Assembly: GCA_030540715.1 (NCBI GenBank)
Contig: JAUNVQ010000008.1
Location: forward strand, 20,442-84,441
Source of the DNA: Actinomycetaceae bacterium
GTDB taxonomy: Bacteria; Actinomycetota; Actinomycetes; Actinomycetales; Actinomycetaceae
Reading direction: 5' to 3'
DNA: 64,000 nucleotides
Under the pieces are notes generated by a model, which was not told where the DNA came from, did no database searches, and saw only the letters and a program-made list of their open reading frames with translations. Each line of letters starts with the position of its first letter. Within the stretch, counting starts at the first letter, position 1. Positions 28,901 to 37,376 of the stretch are shown piece after piece. The translations under genes were made by a program, and so were the position numbers.

Positions 28901-29064
28901 TTTTGGTACAGCGCAAAGACGATGGCATCAATGATTGTAGATTTACCTGAACCAGTGTCACCTTCAATCACAAATAAGCCAGCAGCATTAAGCTCATCAA
29001 AGTCAATCGTATGCTTGCCAGGATAAGAGCCGATCCCTTCAAACTCCAGTCGATGGATTCTCAT
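25876..29064 (-). CDS. sbcC: Exonuclease SbcC (SMC-like ATPase)
   Basis: 1062 residues from ATG at 29064, which overlaps the sbcD stop as ATGA with GAGG upstream; ATG at 29070 is an alternative. Walker A GDTGSGKST is near residue 38, long coiled coils flank the zinc hook CPVCGSCEHPH near the middle, and the C-terminus has the ABC signature SGGETFYCSLCLALAL and Walker B MFIDEGFGTLD. With SbcD it forms the MR-like complex that cuts hairpins and blocked DNA ends. It is translationally coupled to sbcD. Confidence 0.94.
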   Translation of the reverse strand: MRIHRLEFEGIGSYPGKHTIDFDELNAAGLFVIEGDTGSGKSTIIDAIVFALYQKVALGRESSLDRLRCDYADPEKLSWVQLDFSTAKGMYRVWRSPKQMVWSSRKKALVTRQASVRLFKLSGTHSCEEGEALGVKSQEVEYELRSINRLSYEQFLQTVILPQGHFSRFLKATSDEREELLQQVFGTQFFKVFQDRLAAKAFQISKEVDDARKTITILANDYRDSLAVFLHDDPLDDCDSITFETLFEQLITQPDIAHLKKIGNLIHPHINRIVTDAKIHKDTAKALAKTAQNKRDSARELMAAQKERAQLLEEEQSLAAEKPRIDDAALRSENARKAAFVFKAHNLLTDNAQILSLALRRLISDCDELARFDKKAQQRYGELRPDRDHCDVVALSQAIKTSAISLPLDNDSVAELSPLFWLGNRHAYQRLCDDSDSLAQQLGVLKNAIEKEKQRDALLKNQKDTIQERETLHALIDKVNTDEKAIDATIVSAQKAVDKAEKEHHHAEKLRCINDDNHEKIQAARQLCEEYDKQKHLEKQLKEAEKELLDARAHYSQVLDCWKNNTAASLAHYLQEEAPCPVCGSCEHPHVAKASKDEATLADVASAREYVGQKETACHEIRHRLDESCQRQTDLTTVLHGDNPHAVLESYEERIALLHQLGDSHEKVVQARKDLEVLRTQQTEYRTQIIELNGKDAVLLTRQTDLSASIDDLTGSIKHARAEFPSVEARIEHFITLRRHLDNVREGLDSVDQATHAVIKSAYQEYREAIAQDFCDVSQALDAHIDDEDYERLVEMVTRYQQRITHVRSRLEHPRITQCATQKTPDLDYLERHYDECAHNADSLRDYYTQCYTHRQQVGEREEKLLKHLDDYIKRLCKQRPLLRLSELAKGSKANKYGTPLATWVLLARLDDVLAIANPMIRRISGGQYELIRSDRDGSQSRNQALSLDIMNFEADKPRKISTVSGGETFYCSLCLALALTQVVAAEAGGISIDTMFIDEGFGTLDHEKLDALLNELSGPDYHGRGIGIITHVDTVRERMSERVSVTKRADGKGSTLRVIGT

Positions 29065-30515
29065 TGCCACACCTCGTCATTAACTTCTTCGTACACAGTT
29101 TTCAATACATCTTTTTCTTCAGGGGTAAGTTGGGTTCCACCACCGGTTTTCAACATAAATGATTCAATAATGTCCATGCGTTCATGTGCCTTAATACGTC
29201 GATGCGACACTGGCGTGTTATCACAAGGTGGTGTGGAGCTTTCCCACATGATCGAGGCCGCATAGGGGAAATAGGTTTTGACTTGACGATACATTGACAG
29301 TGGACGTTGCTCATCGGTAACTGTCACCTCAACCAGATGGTCTTTACAATCGTTGTAGCGGCCATCAGTTAGTTCGGCTAAAGTGCCTCGAAGTCGTGAA
29401 ACAGGACGCAATACAGGTGTATCAAAAGTTTTGAGAATAGCGGGTTTACCTCTGGTGATTGTGGCAATATATTGGACTTTTGTATATCCAGCTTCTGAAA
29501 AAGAAAAAGCAATTGGTGAACCACAATACACAATATCGGGTTGTGTATTATCGATGCGGCGCTGTGGAATCTGGGGACGGTGCAAGTGCCCTAAGGCCAC
29601 GTAGTCAATACAAGAGGGCGAAGTTTGGGGCCCTTCGAGGGCAGCTTCTGCTACCTCATCGGAAGAGATGAGAGTGTGAGATTCCGATGTTGTGTCAAGA
29701 CTATTGTCGGATACGGTGGAGGAGACGGGGGATGCGGTGTTTGTGCTGGGGCGGGGGACGGTGGATACGGCATCGGAATCAGGTGCGGGGTTGTCAGCAG
29801 AAAGAGGACGATTAAAAGTGCTGGTAGCAACATTGTTCAGACCACCAACGCTGATGTCTCGTTCTGAATCAGATTCTTCACCGCCTGTAATGAAAGCGTG
29901 AGCAATAATCACACTTGCAACTTGTGTTTTGCATAATGGGACAACAACGTCACGATAATGAGCTGCTGCCATATCAACGGCAGCCGACATGACACTTTGA
30001 TGTGAACGTTCCAGCGCAGCATCAACCATGTTACTCAGTGCCGCGCGAGTAAAATCAGGATGCAGATACGGGAAACCATATAAAACGCCCACTTCCGCCC
30101 CATGATGAAAGGCTTCGCGTACCTCGTGGGCTTCAATAATGCGCGGTGCTGTATCGAAGGTGCGACAACGCAGATAAATCGGTGAGGCAACATCTGTAAT
30201 ATCGCTGCAAATCCTTAGCTGAGGAATCAAAAAAGATTTTAACCAGCCTAACCGTACTGAAGAATCATGGTTGCCTGATGTTATGATAACGGGAGCGATA
30301 GCTGTCAGCTGTTCCAATGCTTGACGAGCAATTGTTATCGTTTCAACGGAGGGAACCCCACGGTCAAAGAAATCTCCCGCAATGATAATTGCATCGGGTT
30401 GTTCTTCACTGGCACGTTCAGCAAGTGCCCTGATAAATGCTTTGTGGCTGTCACTTATATCGAAGCCGTGAAAACTGCGACCCAAATGCCAATCAGAGGA
30501 ATGGATTATCTTCAT
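29061..30515 (-). CDS. sbcD: Exonuclease SbcD (Mre11-like nuclease)
   Basis: 484 residues from ATG at 30515: MKIIHSSDWHLGRSFHGFD. Metallophosphatase motifs are in order: SDWHLGR, AGDFFDRGVP, TSGNHDSS, a late IIAHAF and the ALGHLHRPQ histidine motif. The longer frame upstream of 30515 lacks family similarity. Between HAF and GHLH there is an insertion of about 70 residues rich in Ser, Thr, Asp and Pro (roughly residues 215-290), absent from typical SbcD of about 380-420 residues. The SbcD nuclease is activated by SbcC. Confidence 0.92.
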   Translation of the reverse strand: MKIIHSSDWHLGRSFHGFDISDSHKAFIRALAERASEEQPDAIIIAGDFFDRGVPSVETITIARQALEQLTAIAPVIITSGNHDSSVRLGWLKSFLIPQLRICSDITDVASPIYLRCRTFDTAPRIIEAHEVREAFHHGAEVGVLYGFPYLHPDFTRAALSNMVDAALERSHQSVMSAAVDMAAAHYRDVVVPLCKTQVASVIIAHAFITGGEESDSERDISVGGLNNVATSTFNRPLSADNPAPDSDAVSTVPRPSTNTASPVSSTVSDNSLDTTSESHTLISSDEVAEAALEGPQTSPSCIDYVALGHLHRPQIPQRRIDNTQPDIVYCGSPIAFSFSEAGYTKVQYIATITRGKPAILKTFDTPVLRPVSRLRGTLAELTDGRYNDCKDHLVEVTVTDEQRPLSMYRQVKTYFPYAASIMWESSTPPCDNTPVSHRRIKAHERMDIIESFMLKTGGGTQLTPEEKDVLKTVYEEVNDEVWQ

Positions 30516-30521
30516 GACTTC

Positions 30522-30527
30522 AGCATA
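30522..30527 (-). promoter_or_regulatory. Candidate -10 box for leaderless sbcDC
   Basis: Minus-strand TATGCT lies 6 bases before the sbcD ATG at 30515, and no ribosome site is visible. It supports the short sbcD start. Confidence 0.5.
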
Positions 30528-30592
30528 TCGGGCAGTAGCGACTGCAGGGGAGTGAAATAGGATAAACTTGTCACACAACGAAGGAGGAACCT

Positions 30593-31552
30593 GTGGTTTT
30601 TTGTTGTCAAAATACCGATGAACCTGCAGTAATAGTGCCATTTATGTCTGCTTGCTATCAGCAGGTCATCGATTTACTTACCAGGCCTTCCACACTGCGA
30701 GAGAGATTTTATTTAGCTGACATTATTGAGTGGCGTGTGGATGCTATCCACGGTGCTATCGAAGAACTGATGTCTACCCAGTTTTCACGGGTTTGCAACC
30801 TAGGTACCCCAGAGGTAGTCAAGAAACCATTTCCCATTATTGCCACTTGGCGAAGTCACACTCAAGGTGGCTCCATTGAACTAGTTGATAAGGCCCCCAG
30901 TGTTCACGCAGGCACTCCAACACAACAGATATTATCTACACCTGTTTCACCATTGAATACGGCAAGTTCAGCAATAAAAAAATACGGTGTGAAATATAGC
31001 GACATTATTGAATGGTTAGCCTTGCACACCTGTGTGGATATTATTGATGTTGAAATCATAGAACCCCACTGTGCCGACCTTGTTGCAACGGTCCATCAAG
31101 GTGGAAAACAAGCCATAGCTTCTTTCCACCAGATGTATCCAACACGAATAAGTGTGGAAGAAGTGCTTGACCAGCTTGATAGACTGCAAGCTACGGGCGC
31201 AGATATTGTGAAAGTTGCCTATATGCCGGCATGCCGTGACGACGCCCTCCATGTGTTGACCGCAACTGCTGAGTATACCCGTAAAAGCTCAACACCAGTT
31301 ATCAGTATTGCGATGGGGGAACACGGGAAAATAACACGCAGCTTTGGACATCTATTTGGTTCTTGTGCAACATTTGCGTGTCTGTCAGGCGAACCCTCTG
31401 CTCCAGGCCAAATTGAGGTAAGCGAACTGCGTGACCAATGGGAAAAACTGCGAACATGTGGTATAAAATCGTTACCGGCCTCCCTTGACAAGATGCTCCA
31501 CCAGATAGATGATTGCGACCTTGCCGAGCAAGATGCACGCCCTCATTTATGA
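30593..31552 (+). CDS. aroD: Type I 3-dehydroquinate dehydratase
   Basis: 319 residues from GTG at 30593 after AAGGAGGA. Type I features are IEWRVDAI, IATWRS, the catalytic His in AIASFHQMYPT, the Schiff-base Lys in GADIVKVAYMP and the C-terminal ISIAMGEHGKITRSFGHLFGS. It converts 3-dehydroquinate to 3-dehydroshikimate in aromatic amino-acid synthesis. Family members are about 230-255 residues; the excess is mainly a Ser/Thr/Pro-rich insertion after TWRSHTQGG (about residues 88-135). It overlaps the convergent hisN-like gene by 10 bases. No other aro gene is nearby. Confidence 0.9.
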   Translation: MVFCCQNTDEPAVIVPFMSACYQQVIDLLTRPSTLRERFYLADIIEWRVDAIHGAIEELMSTQFSRVCNLGTPEVVKKPFPIIATWRSHTQGGSIELVDKAPSVHAGTPTQQILSTPVSPLNTASSAIKKYGVKYSDIIEWLALHTCVDIIDVEIIEPHCADLVATVHQGGKQAIASFHQMYPTRISVEEVLDQLDRLQATGADIVKVAYMPACRDDALHVLTATAEYTRKSSTPVISIAMGEHGKITRSFGHLFGSCATFACLSGEPSAPGQIEVSELRDQWEKLRTCGIKSLPASLDKMLHQIDDCDLAEQDARPHL

Positions 31553-32397
31553 GGTGAATTAATCACGTTGAGAGCAGCAGTGTGAAGAAGAGTGTTCGTG
31601 GCAACAGCGGCTGCGCCCCACGGACCAGGACTACCCTGTAGATCTGTGAAGGTTCCGCCTGCCTCGGTCACAATAGGAACAAGAGCAGCCATATCGTATA
31701 GCTCAAGATCGGGCTCGGCAGCAATATCAACAGAGCCCTCTGCCAGTAGCATATATGACCAAAAATCACCGTAGGCGCGGGTTCGCCACATGCGTTGCAT
31801 CAGATGGTGAAACCCCTGGTCTAGGCCTTGCGTTTTCCAGCCATGAAGCGACGAATAAGATAATGATGCATCGGATAGTTCAGCTACACGCGACACCGAT
31901 AAAGGCTTGGGAGCACCACGTTGACATCCAGGAGTGGTACCAAGAACACGAAATGCTCCCTGGCCCCGAGCCCCGTACCAGCGACGGTTAAGCGCAGGGG
32001 CACTTACCACCCCCACTTCAATATTTCCGTTGACTTCCAGTGCAATAAGTGTTGCCCATACAGGTACACCACGCACGTAGTTGTGAGTGCCGTCAATAGG
32101 GTCAATTATCCAGCGTCGGTTATGTGATGACGTGCTTGTACCACGTTCTTCACCAAGAATGGCATCATCAGGTCGAAGTACAGCTAAACGAGCACGCAAA
32201 GCATCTTCGGTACCCCTGTCGGCTTCAGTCACCAATGTCATATCGGCTTTGCGTTCAACATGGAAATCTGCGTTCATGAAGGCAGGGTATGTGAAGTTGT
32301 CGGCAATATCGGCAAGCTCAAGAGCGATCGCACAATCAGAAGTAAGAGAACTCTCGTGTGGGTTGGACGGTGCGGGTGTAGAAGAAAGCATGTTCAT
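31543..32397 (-). CDS. hisN: Histidinol-phosphatase / inositol monophosphatase family
   Basis: 284 residues from ATG at 32397 (MNMLSSTPAPSN). The frame runs further upstream, but that part lies across the divergent gene. Motifs: the early KADMTLVTEADRGTE, metal site GEERG, IDPIDGTHNYVRG and the late YDMAALVPIVTEAGG. This is the lithium-sensitive phosphatase superfamily. The KADxTxVTxAD and GTxNYVRG forms resemble actinobacterial HisN (Rv3137-like), which dephosphorylates histidinol phosphate, but an inositol or 3'-phosphonucleotide substrate cannot be excluded. Confidence 0.8.
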   Translation of the reverse strand: MNMLSSTPAPSNPHESSLTSDCAIALELADIADNFTYPAFMNADFHVERKADMTLVTEADRGTEDALRARLAVLRPDDAILGEERGTSTSSHNRRWIIDPIDGTHNYVRGVPVWATLIALEVNGNIEVGVVSAPALNRRWYGARGQGAFRVLGTTPGCQRGAPKPLSVSRVAELSDASLSYSSLHGWKTQGLDQGFHHLMQRMWRTRAYGDFWSYMLLAEGSVDIAAEPDLELYDMAALVPIVTEAGGTFTDLQGSPGPWGAAAVATNTLLHTAALNVINSPHK

Positions 32398-32403
32398 CTT
32401 ACC

Positions 32404-32409
32404 AATATA
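32404..32409 (-). promoter_or_regulatory. Candidate -10 box for leaderless hisN-like gene
   Basis: Minus-strand TATATT is 6 bases before the ATG at 32397. It faces away from a similar box of the divergent amidotransferase gene in a spacer of only 56 bases. Confidence 0.5.
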
Positions 32410-32440
32410 ACGTGAAAGACCTGTCGATATAGAAATGCTG

Positions 32441-32446
32441 TACCCT
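32441..32446 (+). promoter_or_regulatory. Candidate -10 box for leaderless amidotransferase gene
   Basis: TACCCT is 7 bases before the ATG at 32454. No ribosome site is present. Confidence 0.45.
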
Positions 32447-32453
32447 AGGTGAC

Positions 32454-33191
32454 ATGAAACCATTTGTACTGTTGGCTTCACGGCCACAAACTGAGATAGC
32501 AGATGACGAATACCAGTCATTCTTGCGTTTGGGTAACCTTGAACCTGAACAACTTATTCGTATTCGCCTGGATGAGTATCCATTATCGGAGTTCGATATT
32601 GACCTGGACGCAATTAGCGGCTTCATGGTTGGTGGTTCCCCCTTTTCCGCATCTACACCAGCAGACGAAAAAACTGCCCTGCAACACCGTGTTGAAAAAG
32701 ACTTATTTGAACTCTTAGATACTCTTGTTCCTATGGATTTTCCCTTCCTTGGTGCCTGCTATGGTGTGGGCACATTGGGTGTACACCAGGCAGCGATCAT
32801 TAACTCAACCTATAGCGAAGAAATATCTGCACCGACAATTTCCTTGACAGAAGAAGGAAAAAAAGATCCGCTGCTTGAAGGCTGCCCAACAGAATTTGAC
32901 GCATATGTTGGCCATAAGGAAGCCTGCTATCGCCTGCCCGAACATGCAGTGTTACTGGCAACATCATCTCGATGCCCCGTACAGATGTTTAGAATCGGTC
33001 GCAATATGTACGGCACGCAATTCCATCCTGAACTAGATTGGCAATCACTGGTTAAACGCATTAATGCCTATCAGTATGCGGGGTATTATCCAGCTGAGGA
33101 AAAAGAACGCATTATTGATGGTTGCCGTGGAGCAGATGTGAGTGCTGCCAACACTATTATTAAGAAATTTGTTCAACGTTACGCGCGTTAA
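32454..33191 (+). CDS. Class I glutamine amidotransferase
   Basis: 245 residues. The triad glutaminase motifs are visible: nucleophile Cys in FLGACYGVGTLG, the His/Glu pair in GTQFHPELD, and an oxyanion GGSPFSAS strand. It resembles the stand-alone GuaA-type amidotransferases of actinobacteria that release ammonia from glutamine for an unidentified acceptor. It is monocistronic and diverges from the hisN-like gene, with facing -10 boxes 31 bases apart. Partner enzyme and substrate are unknown. Confidence 0.85.
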   Translation: MKPFVLLASRPQTEIADDEYQSFLRLGNLEPEQLIRIRLDEYPLSEFDIDLDAISGFMVGGSPFSASTPADEKTALQHRVEKDLFELLDTLVPMDFPFLGACYGVGTLGVHQAAIINSTYSEEISAPTISLTEEGKKDPLLEGCPTEFDAYVGHKEACYRLPEHAVLLATSSRCPVQMFRIGRNMYGTQFHPELDWQSLVKRINAYQYAGYYPAEEKERIIDGCRGADVSAANTIIKKFVQRYAR

Positions 33192-33385
33192 ATACCTGAA
33201 TGATTCGTACCTGATTTACCTACAACCAGTAATGTCTGCGCTAAACGATCGCAGGCTGCTAACTGTCAAGTGGTACGCTGATGGCGGGAAAAACACTACT
33301 CCTGTGATATTAGCCTGTGCGCCTAAGATGCCTGCATTATGAAGGGTTGCCGTGAAATGTTCCATTCAAATGGCATATTGTCGTA

Positions 33386-33391
33386 TATGAT
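33386..33391 (+). promoter_or_regulatory. Candidate -10 box for the capA cluster
   Basis: TATGAT about 30 bases before the first capA start. A near-palindrome (CCATTCAAATGG, 33362-33373) just upstream could be an operator; no good -35 was seen. Confidence 0.35.
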
Positions 33392-33423
33392 GGCATCATT
33401 ACCCAGCAATGAAGGTGCGAACA

Positions 33424-34722
33424 ATGACCGAACCTCTTTCTCGACACTCAAAACATTCACATAAAGTTCCCGTCGTCGCTATTGCAACAGTTGCAGTGGT
33501 GATTATTGCAACTATTGCGATGATAGTGATCTTCTTTTTACGCGCGTCATCATCGCCCTCTGAAAAAATGAGTGTACCTCGTGCGCCAAAAGCCGTGCAG
33601 TCCTTTGCATCGCCCACTACAGAAACTCCACCAGAACCGGTGACATTTACCGTTGCAGCAACGGGGGATGTCCTGTCACACGACTGGGTGGTAAAAGCAT
33701 CACATCGTAGTGATGGCACCTACGATTTTGAACCGCTTGTCGCGAACATTACACCCTATATAAAAGGTGCTGATTTGCCGCTCTTTCATAGCGAAGTTCC
33801 CTTCGGCTTTACTGAAGAACAGCATTCGGGCTATCCCGTTTTTGCGGCGCCACGCGGATGGGTCAACTCCATTAAAAAAATGGGGTACGTAGGGGCATCT
33901 CTGGCATCAAACCATACATGGGACCAGGGTCGCGACGGAATTGAAAACACTATCAAACTTTATGAAGAAAACGGATTAGGGACCTCTGGAGCCAACGTTA
34001 CTGCTGAACAAGATCCCATTCAATACTATAAGCTCCATCGAAATAATCGCGATATTATCATTGCGCATCTGTCGATGACATATGGCTTGAACTACGAGAA
34101 TATTCCTGAACTGAATGATAATCCGTGGTTGACACATGTGAATAATCCCGAACATATTATTGAACTGGCAAAAAAGGCTCGCAGTGAAGGTAAAGCCGAT
34201 GTTGTTATTGCCTCAATGCACGGTGGCACAGAATATATGGCCCAGGCTAATGAACAACAGCAACAGTGGGCAAAAATGTTGGCAGATTCAGGTGTGGTTG
34301 ACTTGTATATCGGTCATCATGTGCACGTTCCCCAACCTTTAGCAAAAATAGAGGGCGGTGTTGACGGTCAAGGTATGTATGTTTTTTACGGTACGGGTAA
34401 CCTGCTGTCATCAATGGTGCCATCCATGGGGGATGGAACCCAATGTGGAATGATAGCCCATGCCACCATTACGGTTCCAGGAAAAGGCCCGGCGCACGTT
34501 GATAGTGTGGGGTGGACAAGTATTATTCTTGATCGAGGGTCTTTACAAGTATTCCCTGGCCACGGCTACGATCAGTCCAAATATCCAGGTGCTCAGCTTT
34601 CAACAAGTGCTGGCCAGCAATACTATCAACATGTGGTATCAGTGGCTGGAGACGTAGGTCAAGAAATAACGGAACCGGGAACACCTGGAGGAGACCCCGC
34701 AACCGTCGTGCCACGAAAGTAA
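33424..34722 (+). CDS. CapA-like metallophosphatase-fold protein, copy 1
   Basis: 432 residues from ATG at 33424; the in-frame ATG at 33409 lies in the ribosome site AAGGTG. One N-terminal membrane anchor (about residues 16-40), a Ser/Pro/Thr linker, then a CapA domain: TVAATGDVLSH, FHSEVPF, SLASNHTWDQG, the central SMHGGTEY and GHHVHVPQPL, FYGTGNLL. The domain faces outward. CapA proteins act in poly-gamma-glutamate synthesis in bacilli, but no capB or capC is present, so a general role in envelope polymer handling is the safer inference. First of three tandem paralogues. Confidence 0.87.
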   Translation: MTEPLSRHSKHSHKVPVVAIATVAVVIIATIAMIVIFFLRASSSPSEKMSVPRAPKAVQSFASPTTETPPEPVTFTVAATGDVLSHDWVVKASHRSDGTYDFEPLVANITPYIKGADLPLFHSEVPFGFTEEQHSGYPVFAAPRGWVNSIKKMGYVGASLASNHTWDQGRDGIENTIKLYEENGLGTSGANVTAEQDPIQYYKLHRNNRDIIIAHLSMTYGLNYENIPELNDNPWLTHVNNPEHIIELAKKARSEGKADVVIASMHGGTEYMAQANEQQQQWAKMLADSGVVDLYIGHHVHVPQPLAKIEGGVDGQGMYVFYGTGNLLSSMVPSMGDGTQCGMIAHATITVPGKGPAHVDSVGWTSIILDRGSLQVFPGHGYDQSKYPGAQLSTSAGQQYYQHVVSVAGDVGQEITEPGTPGGDPATVVPRK

Positions 34723-34727
34723 GTGCT

Positions 34728-35978
34728 ATGCCCAAGTTTAATGCAGCGGGTATAGTGACAGTGGTGACACTGTGCTGTGCTCTAGTATTGGGGGCCTGCA
34801 CTCATAATTCAACGTCGTCAACGGCAGTAAAGAAAAGTTCTGTACCAACGGCTACGGTACAGGCCCCATCGGAAAATCCAGAGCTTTCACCCAAACCGCT
34901 AACGTTTACTATTGTGGGAACTGGTGATGTGCTTTCTCATGAAGCCGTGATGGAAGCATCATTGCAATCCGATGGAACCTATGATTACGCCCCTTTGCTT
35001 GATGATATTAAGCCCTATATTCAAGAGGCAGATTTAGCGCTATGTCATCAAGAAGTCTTATTTGCAAAGGATAATGCTTCACGTTCGGGATATCCTGTGT
35101 TTCGAGCACCACCCGGATGGGCGTCCTCCCCAAAAAAACTTGGTTACGATGGTTGCTCGCTGGCATCAAACCATACGTGGGATACAGGGCGACAGGGCAT
35201 TGTTGATACGATTGCCGTATTTTCACAACAGGGACTTGGAACTGCGGGTGCCAATATCTCACCAGACCAAGATCCTATTCAATACTACGAACTGCATCGG
35301 GATCATAGGGTGATTCGTATTGCTCACCTGTCGATAACCTACGGAACAAACTATGGCGACGTAAGCGAACTCAATGAAAATCCGTGGCTGATTCAACAAA
35401 AAGACCCGAATCTGATTGTAGAACAGGCTCGACTTGCGCGCGAAAAAGGCGGGGCCGATGTGGTGATTGCCTCAGTTCATCACGGCAATGAATACAATCC
35501 CGTACCCAGTGATGAACAGCGACGCTGGGCTAAAATCCTGGCCGATTCTGGCGTAGTGGATCTGTATCTGGGGCATCATGTGCATGTGCCACAGGCAATT
35601 GAACGAATTGATGGCGGCGTTGATGGTCAAGGGATGTACGCATTTTTTGGAACAGGTAACCTGTTAAGTCACCATCAAACCCGCGTTGGCGTGGCCACAG
35701 AAACAGGAATCATTGCCAGGGCAACACTGACAGTTCCTGCACAGGGAAATGCCCGCGTTGACAACGTGTCGTGGATAGCGATCGGTGTAGACCGCCAGAC
35801 CAGTCGTGTCTACACAACATATCATTATGACCAGTCAGAACATCCTGAGTCTGAGTTAAGTAATGATCTTGCGCAGCGCTATCACGACTATGTAAGTGAG
35901 GTTGTGGGAAACGTTGCTGCGGAATGGACACAGCCACCAGGCAAGCCTGCTGAACCTGCCTCCATTATTGCTAGGTAA
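34728..35978 (+). CDS. CapA-like lipoprotein, copy 2
   Basis: 416 residues starting MPKFNAAGIVTVVTLCCALV, with lipobox LVLGAC, so this copy is a lipoprotein where copies 1 and 3 have a membrane helix. CapA motifs are kept: TIVGTGDVLSH, CHQEVLF, SLASNHTWDTG, SVHHGNEY, LGHHVHVPQ and FFGTGNLL. It starts 5 bases after copy 1 and is surely cotranscribed. Sequence has drifted more than between copies 1 and 3, and the shared C-terminal EPGTPGGDP motif is replaced. Confidence 0.86.
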   Translation: MPKFNAAGIVTVVTLCCALVLGACTHNSTSSTAVKKSSVPTATVQAPSENPELSPKPLTFTIVGTGDVLSHEAVMEASLQSDGTYDYAPLLDDIKPYIQEADLALCHQEVLFAKDNASRSGYPVFRAPPGWASSPKKLGYDGCSLASNHTWDTGRQGIVDTIAVFSQQGLGTAGANISPDQDPIQYYELHRDHRVIRIAHLSITYGTNYGDVSELNENPWLIQQKDPNLIVEQARLAREKGGADVVIASVHHGNEYNPVPSDEQRRWAKILADSGVVDLYLGHHVHVPQAIERIDGGVDGQGMYAFFGTGNLLSHHQTRVGVATETGIIARATLTVPAQGNARVDNVSWIAIGVDRQTSRVYTTYHYDQSEHPESELSNDLAQRYHDYVSEVVGNVAAEWTQPPGKPAEPASIIAR

Positions 35979-36030
35979 ATAACGTTAACGGTAAAACCTC
36001 AAGAAAAAAGAGCACATGAAGGATGTTGTT

Positions 36031-37326
36031 ATGATGAGTATAAAAGGACAAAGTCGCCGGTTAGCGCCACGACTAGGCATTATAGTGGCGCTGTTGATAG
36101 TGGCTGTTGCCGCTGTTATGATTGCCAGTCTTTATTCCACATCATCATCTGTTTCTCAGCCTGCTCGCACATCGGCGAAGGCGTCGCCCTCTGAAAAATC
36201 CTCGACACCAACACCGTCGCAAACGCCCACACCAAAGATAGACCCTGTGACCTTTACTGTTGCAGCAACAGGTGATGTTTTACCGCATAAAGGCGTGGTG
36301 AGGGCTTCGCGCCAGGGGGACGGCACCTATGATTTTGAGCCTTTGCTGCACAACCTCACCCCCTATATTTCGGGTGCCGATTTTTCGATTTTTCATGCAG
36401 AGGTTCCTTTTGGCCTCAACGATGACCATATTGCTGGCTATCCTGTGTTCGCTGCGCCACGAAGTTGGGTAAACTCGGTGAAGGCTATGGGCTATGATGC
36501 GGTGTCGCTGGCCTCCAACCACACGTGGGATCAGGGGTTGGCTGGTATTGAAACAACTATTAAACTGTATGAAGAACACGGGTTTGGTACCACGGGAGCA
36601 AGTTATCGTCCAGATGAGGGGCCGATTCAGTACTATACGCTCACACGTAATGGGCGTGATATTACGATTGCGCATCTATCGTTGACCTACGGTTTGAACC
36701 CAGGTATTGTGCCAGAGCTCGCCAAAAATCCGTGGATGACAAATGTTGATAATGTTGAAGAAATCGTGGAGCTTGCCAAAAAAGCCCGCAGTGAAGGCCA
36801 TGCTGATGTGGTCATAGTGTCGGGACATGCTGGATGGGAATACAAAACTGAGCCAACAAAACTACAGGTGCGCTGGACAAAGGCTTTGGCTGAATCGAAA
36901 ACTGTTGACCTTTATATTGGTCACCATGTTCACGTTGCTCAACCGATCCAGACACTTGAAGGAGGACCTGATGGGAGGGGAATGCCAGTCTTTTACGGCA
37001 CCGGAAATTTGCTGGCAACAATGGGGCCCCAGTTTGGGATTGGTACACAAACAGGGATGATAGCCCATGCCACTATCACTGTGCCCAGTGAAGGCCCCGC
37101 CCATGTCGACTCAATAGGGTGGACGCCACTGGTATTCGATATCAACTCGCATCAAGTGTTTCCAGTTCATGCCTATGATCGGGCGCGCTATCCTGGTTCG
37201 GGTCTGCCAAATTCAACAGCAACAACCTACTACAATCATGTGAAATCGATTGTGGGAAACGATGTTTTGGAAGTCAACGAACCGGGGACGCCAGGTGGTG
37301 ATCCTCCTGTCGCATTGAAGCGCTAA
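36031..37326 (+). CDS. CapA-like metallophosphatase-fold protein, copy 3
   Basis: 431 residues from ATG at 36031; an in-frame ATG at 36016 overlaps the ribosome site GAAGGA, just as in copy 1. One N-terminal membrane anchor (about residues 13-35), a Ser/Thr/Pro linker, then TVAATGDVLPH, FHAEVPF, SLASNHTWDQG, VSGHAGWEY and GHHVHVAQP. It is closest to copy 1, sharing the SPSEK linker motif and the EPGTPGGDP end. In the third metal motif, HGGTEY of copy 1 is HAGWEY here. Confidence 0.86.
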   Translation: MMSIKGQSRRLAPRLGIIVALLIVAVAAVMIASLYSTSSSVSQPARTSAKASPSEKSSTPTPSQTPTPKIDPVTFTVAATGDVLPHKGVVRASRQGDGTYDFEPLLHNLTPYISGADFSIFHAEVPFGLNDDHIAGYPVFAAPRSWVNSVKAMGYDAVSLASNHTWDQGLAGIETTIKLYEEHGFGTTGASYRPDEGPIQYYTLTRNGRDITIAHLSLTYGLNPGIVPELAKNPWMTNVDNVEEIVELAKKARSEGHADVVIVSGHAGWEYKTEPTKLQVRWTKALAESKTVDLYIGHHVHVAQPIQTLEGGPDGRGMPVFYGTGNLLATMGPQFGIGTQTGMIAHATITVPSEGPAHVDSIGWTPLVFDINSHQVFPVHAYDRARYPGSGLPNSTATTYYNHVKSIVGNDVLEVNEPGTPGGDPPVALKR

Positions 37327-37376
37327 GGCAGGAAAGGATTCGACCCCGGTTCGTCAAGCGGAGCTATTACGGGTAC

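Noticed and set aside
37327..37376. tRNA T-arm-like GGGGTCGAATCC on the minus strand
   Set aside because: The complementary T-stem, acceptor and anticodon arms are missing.
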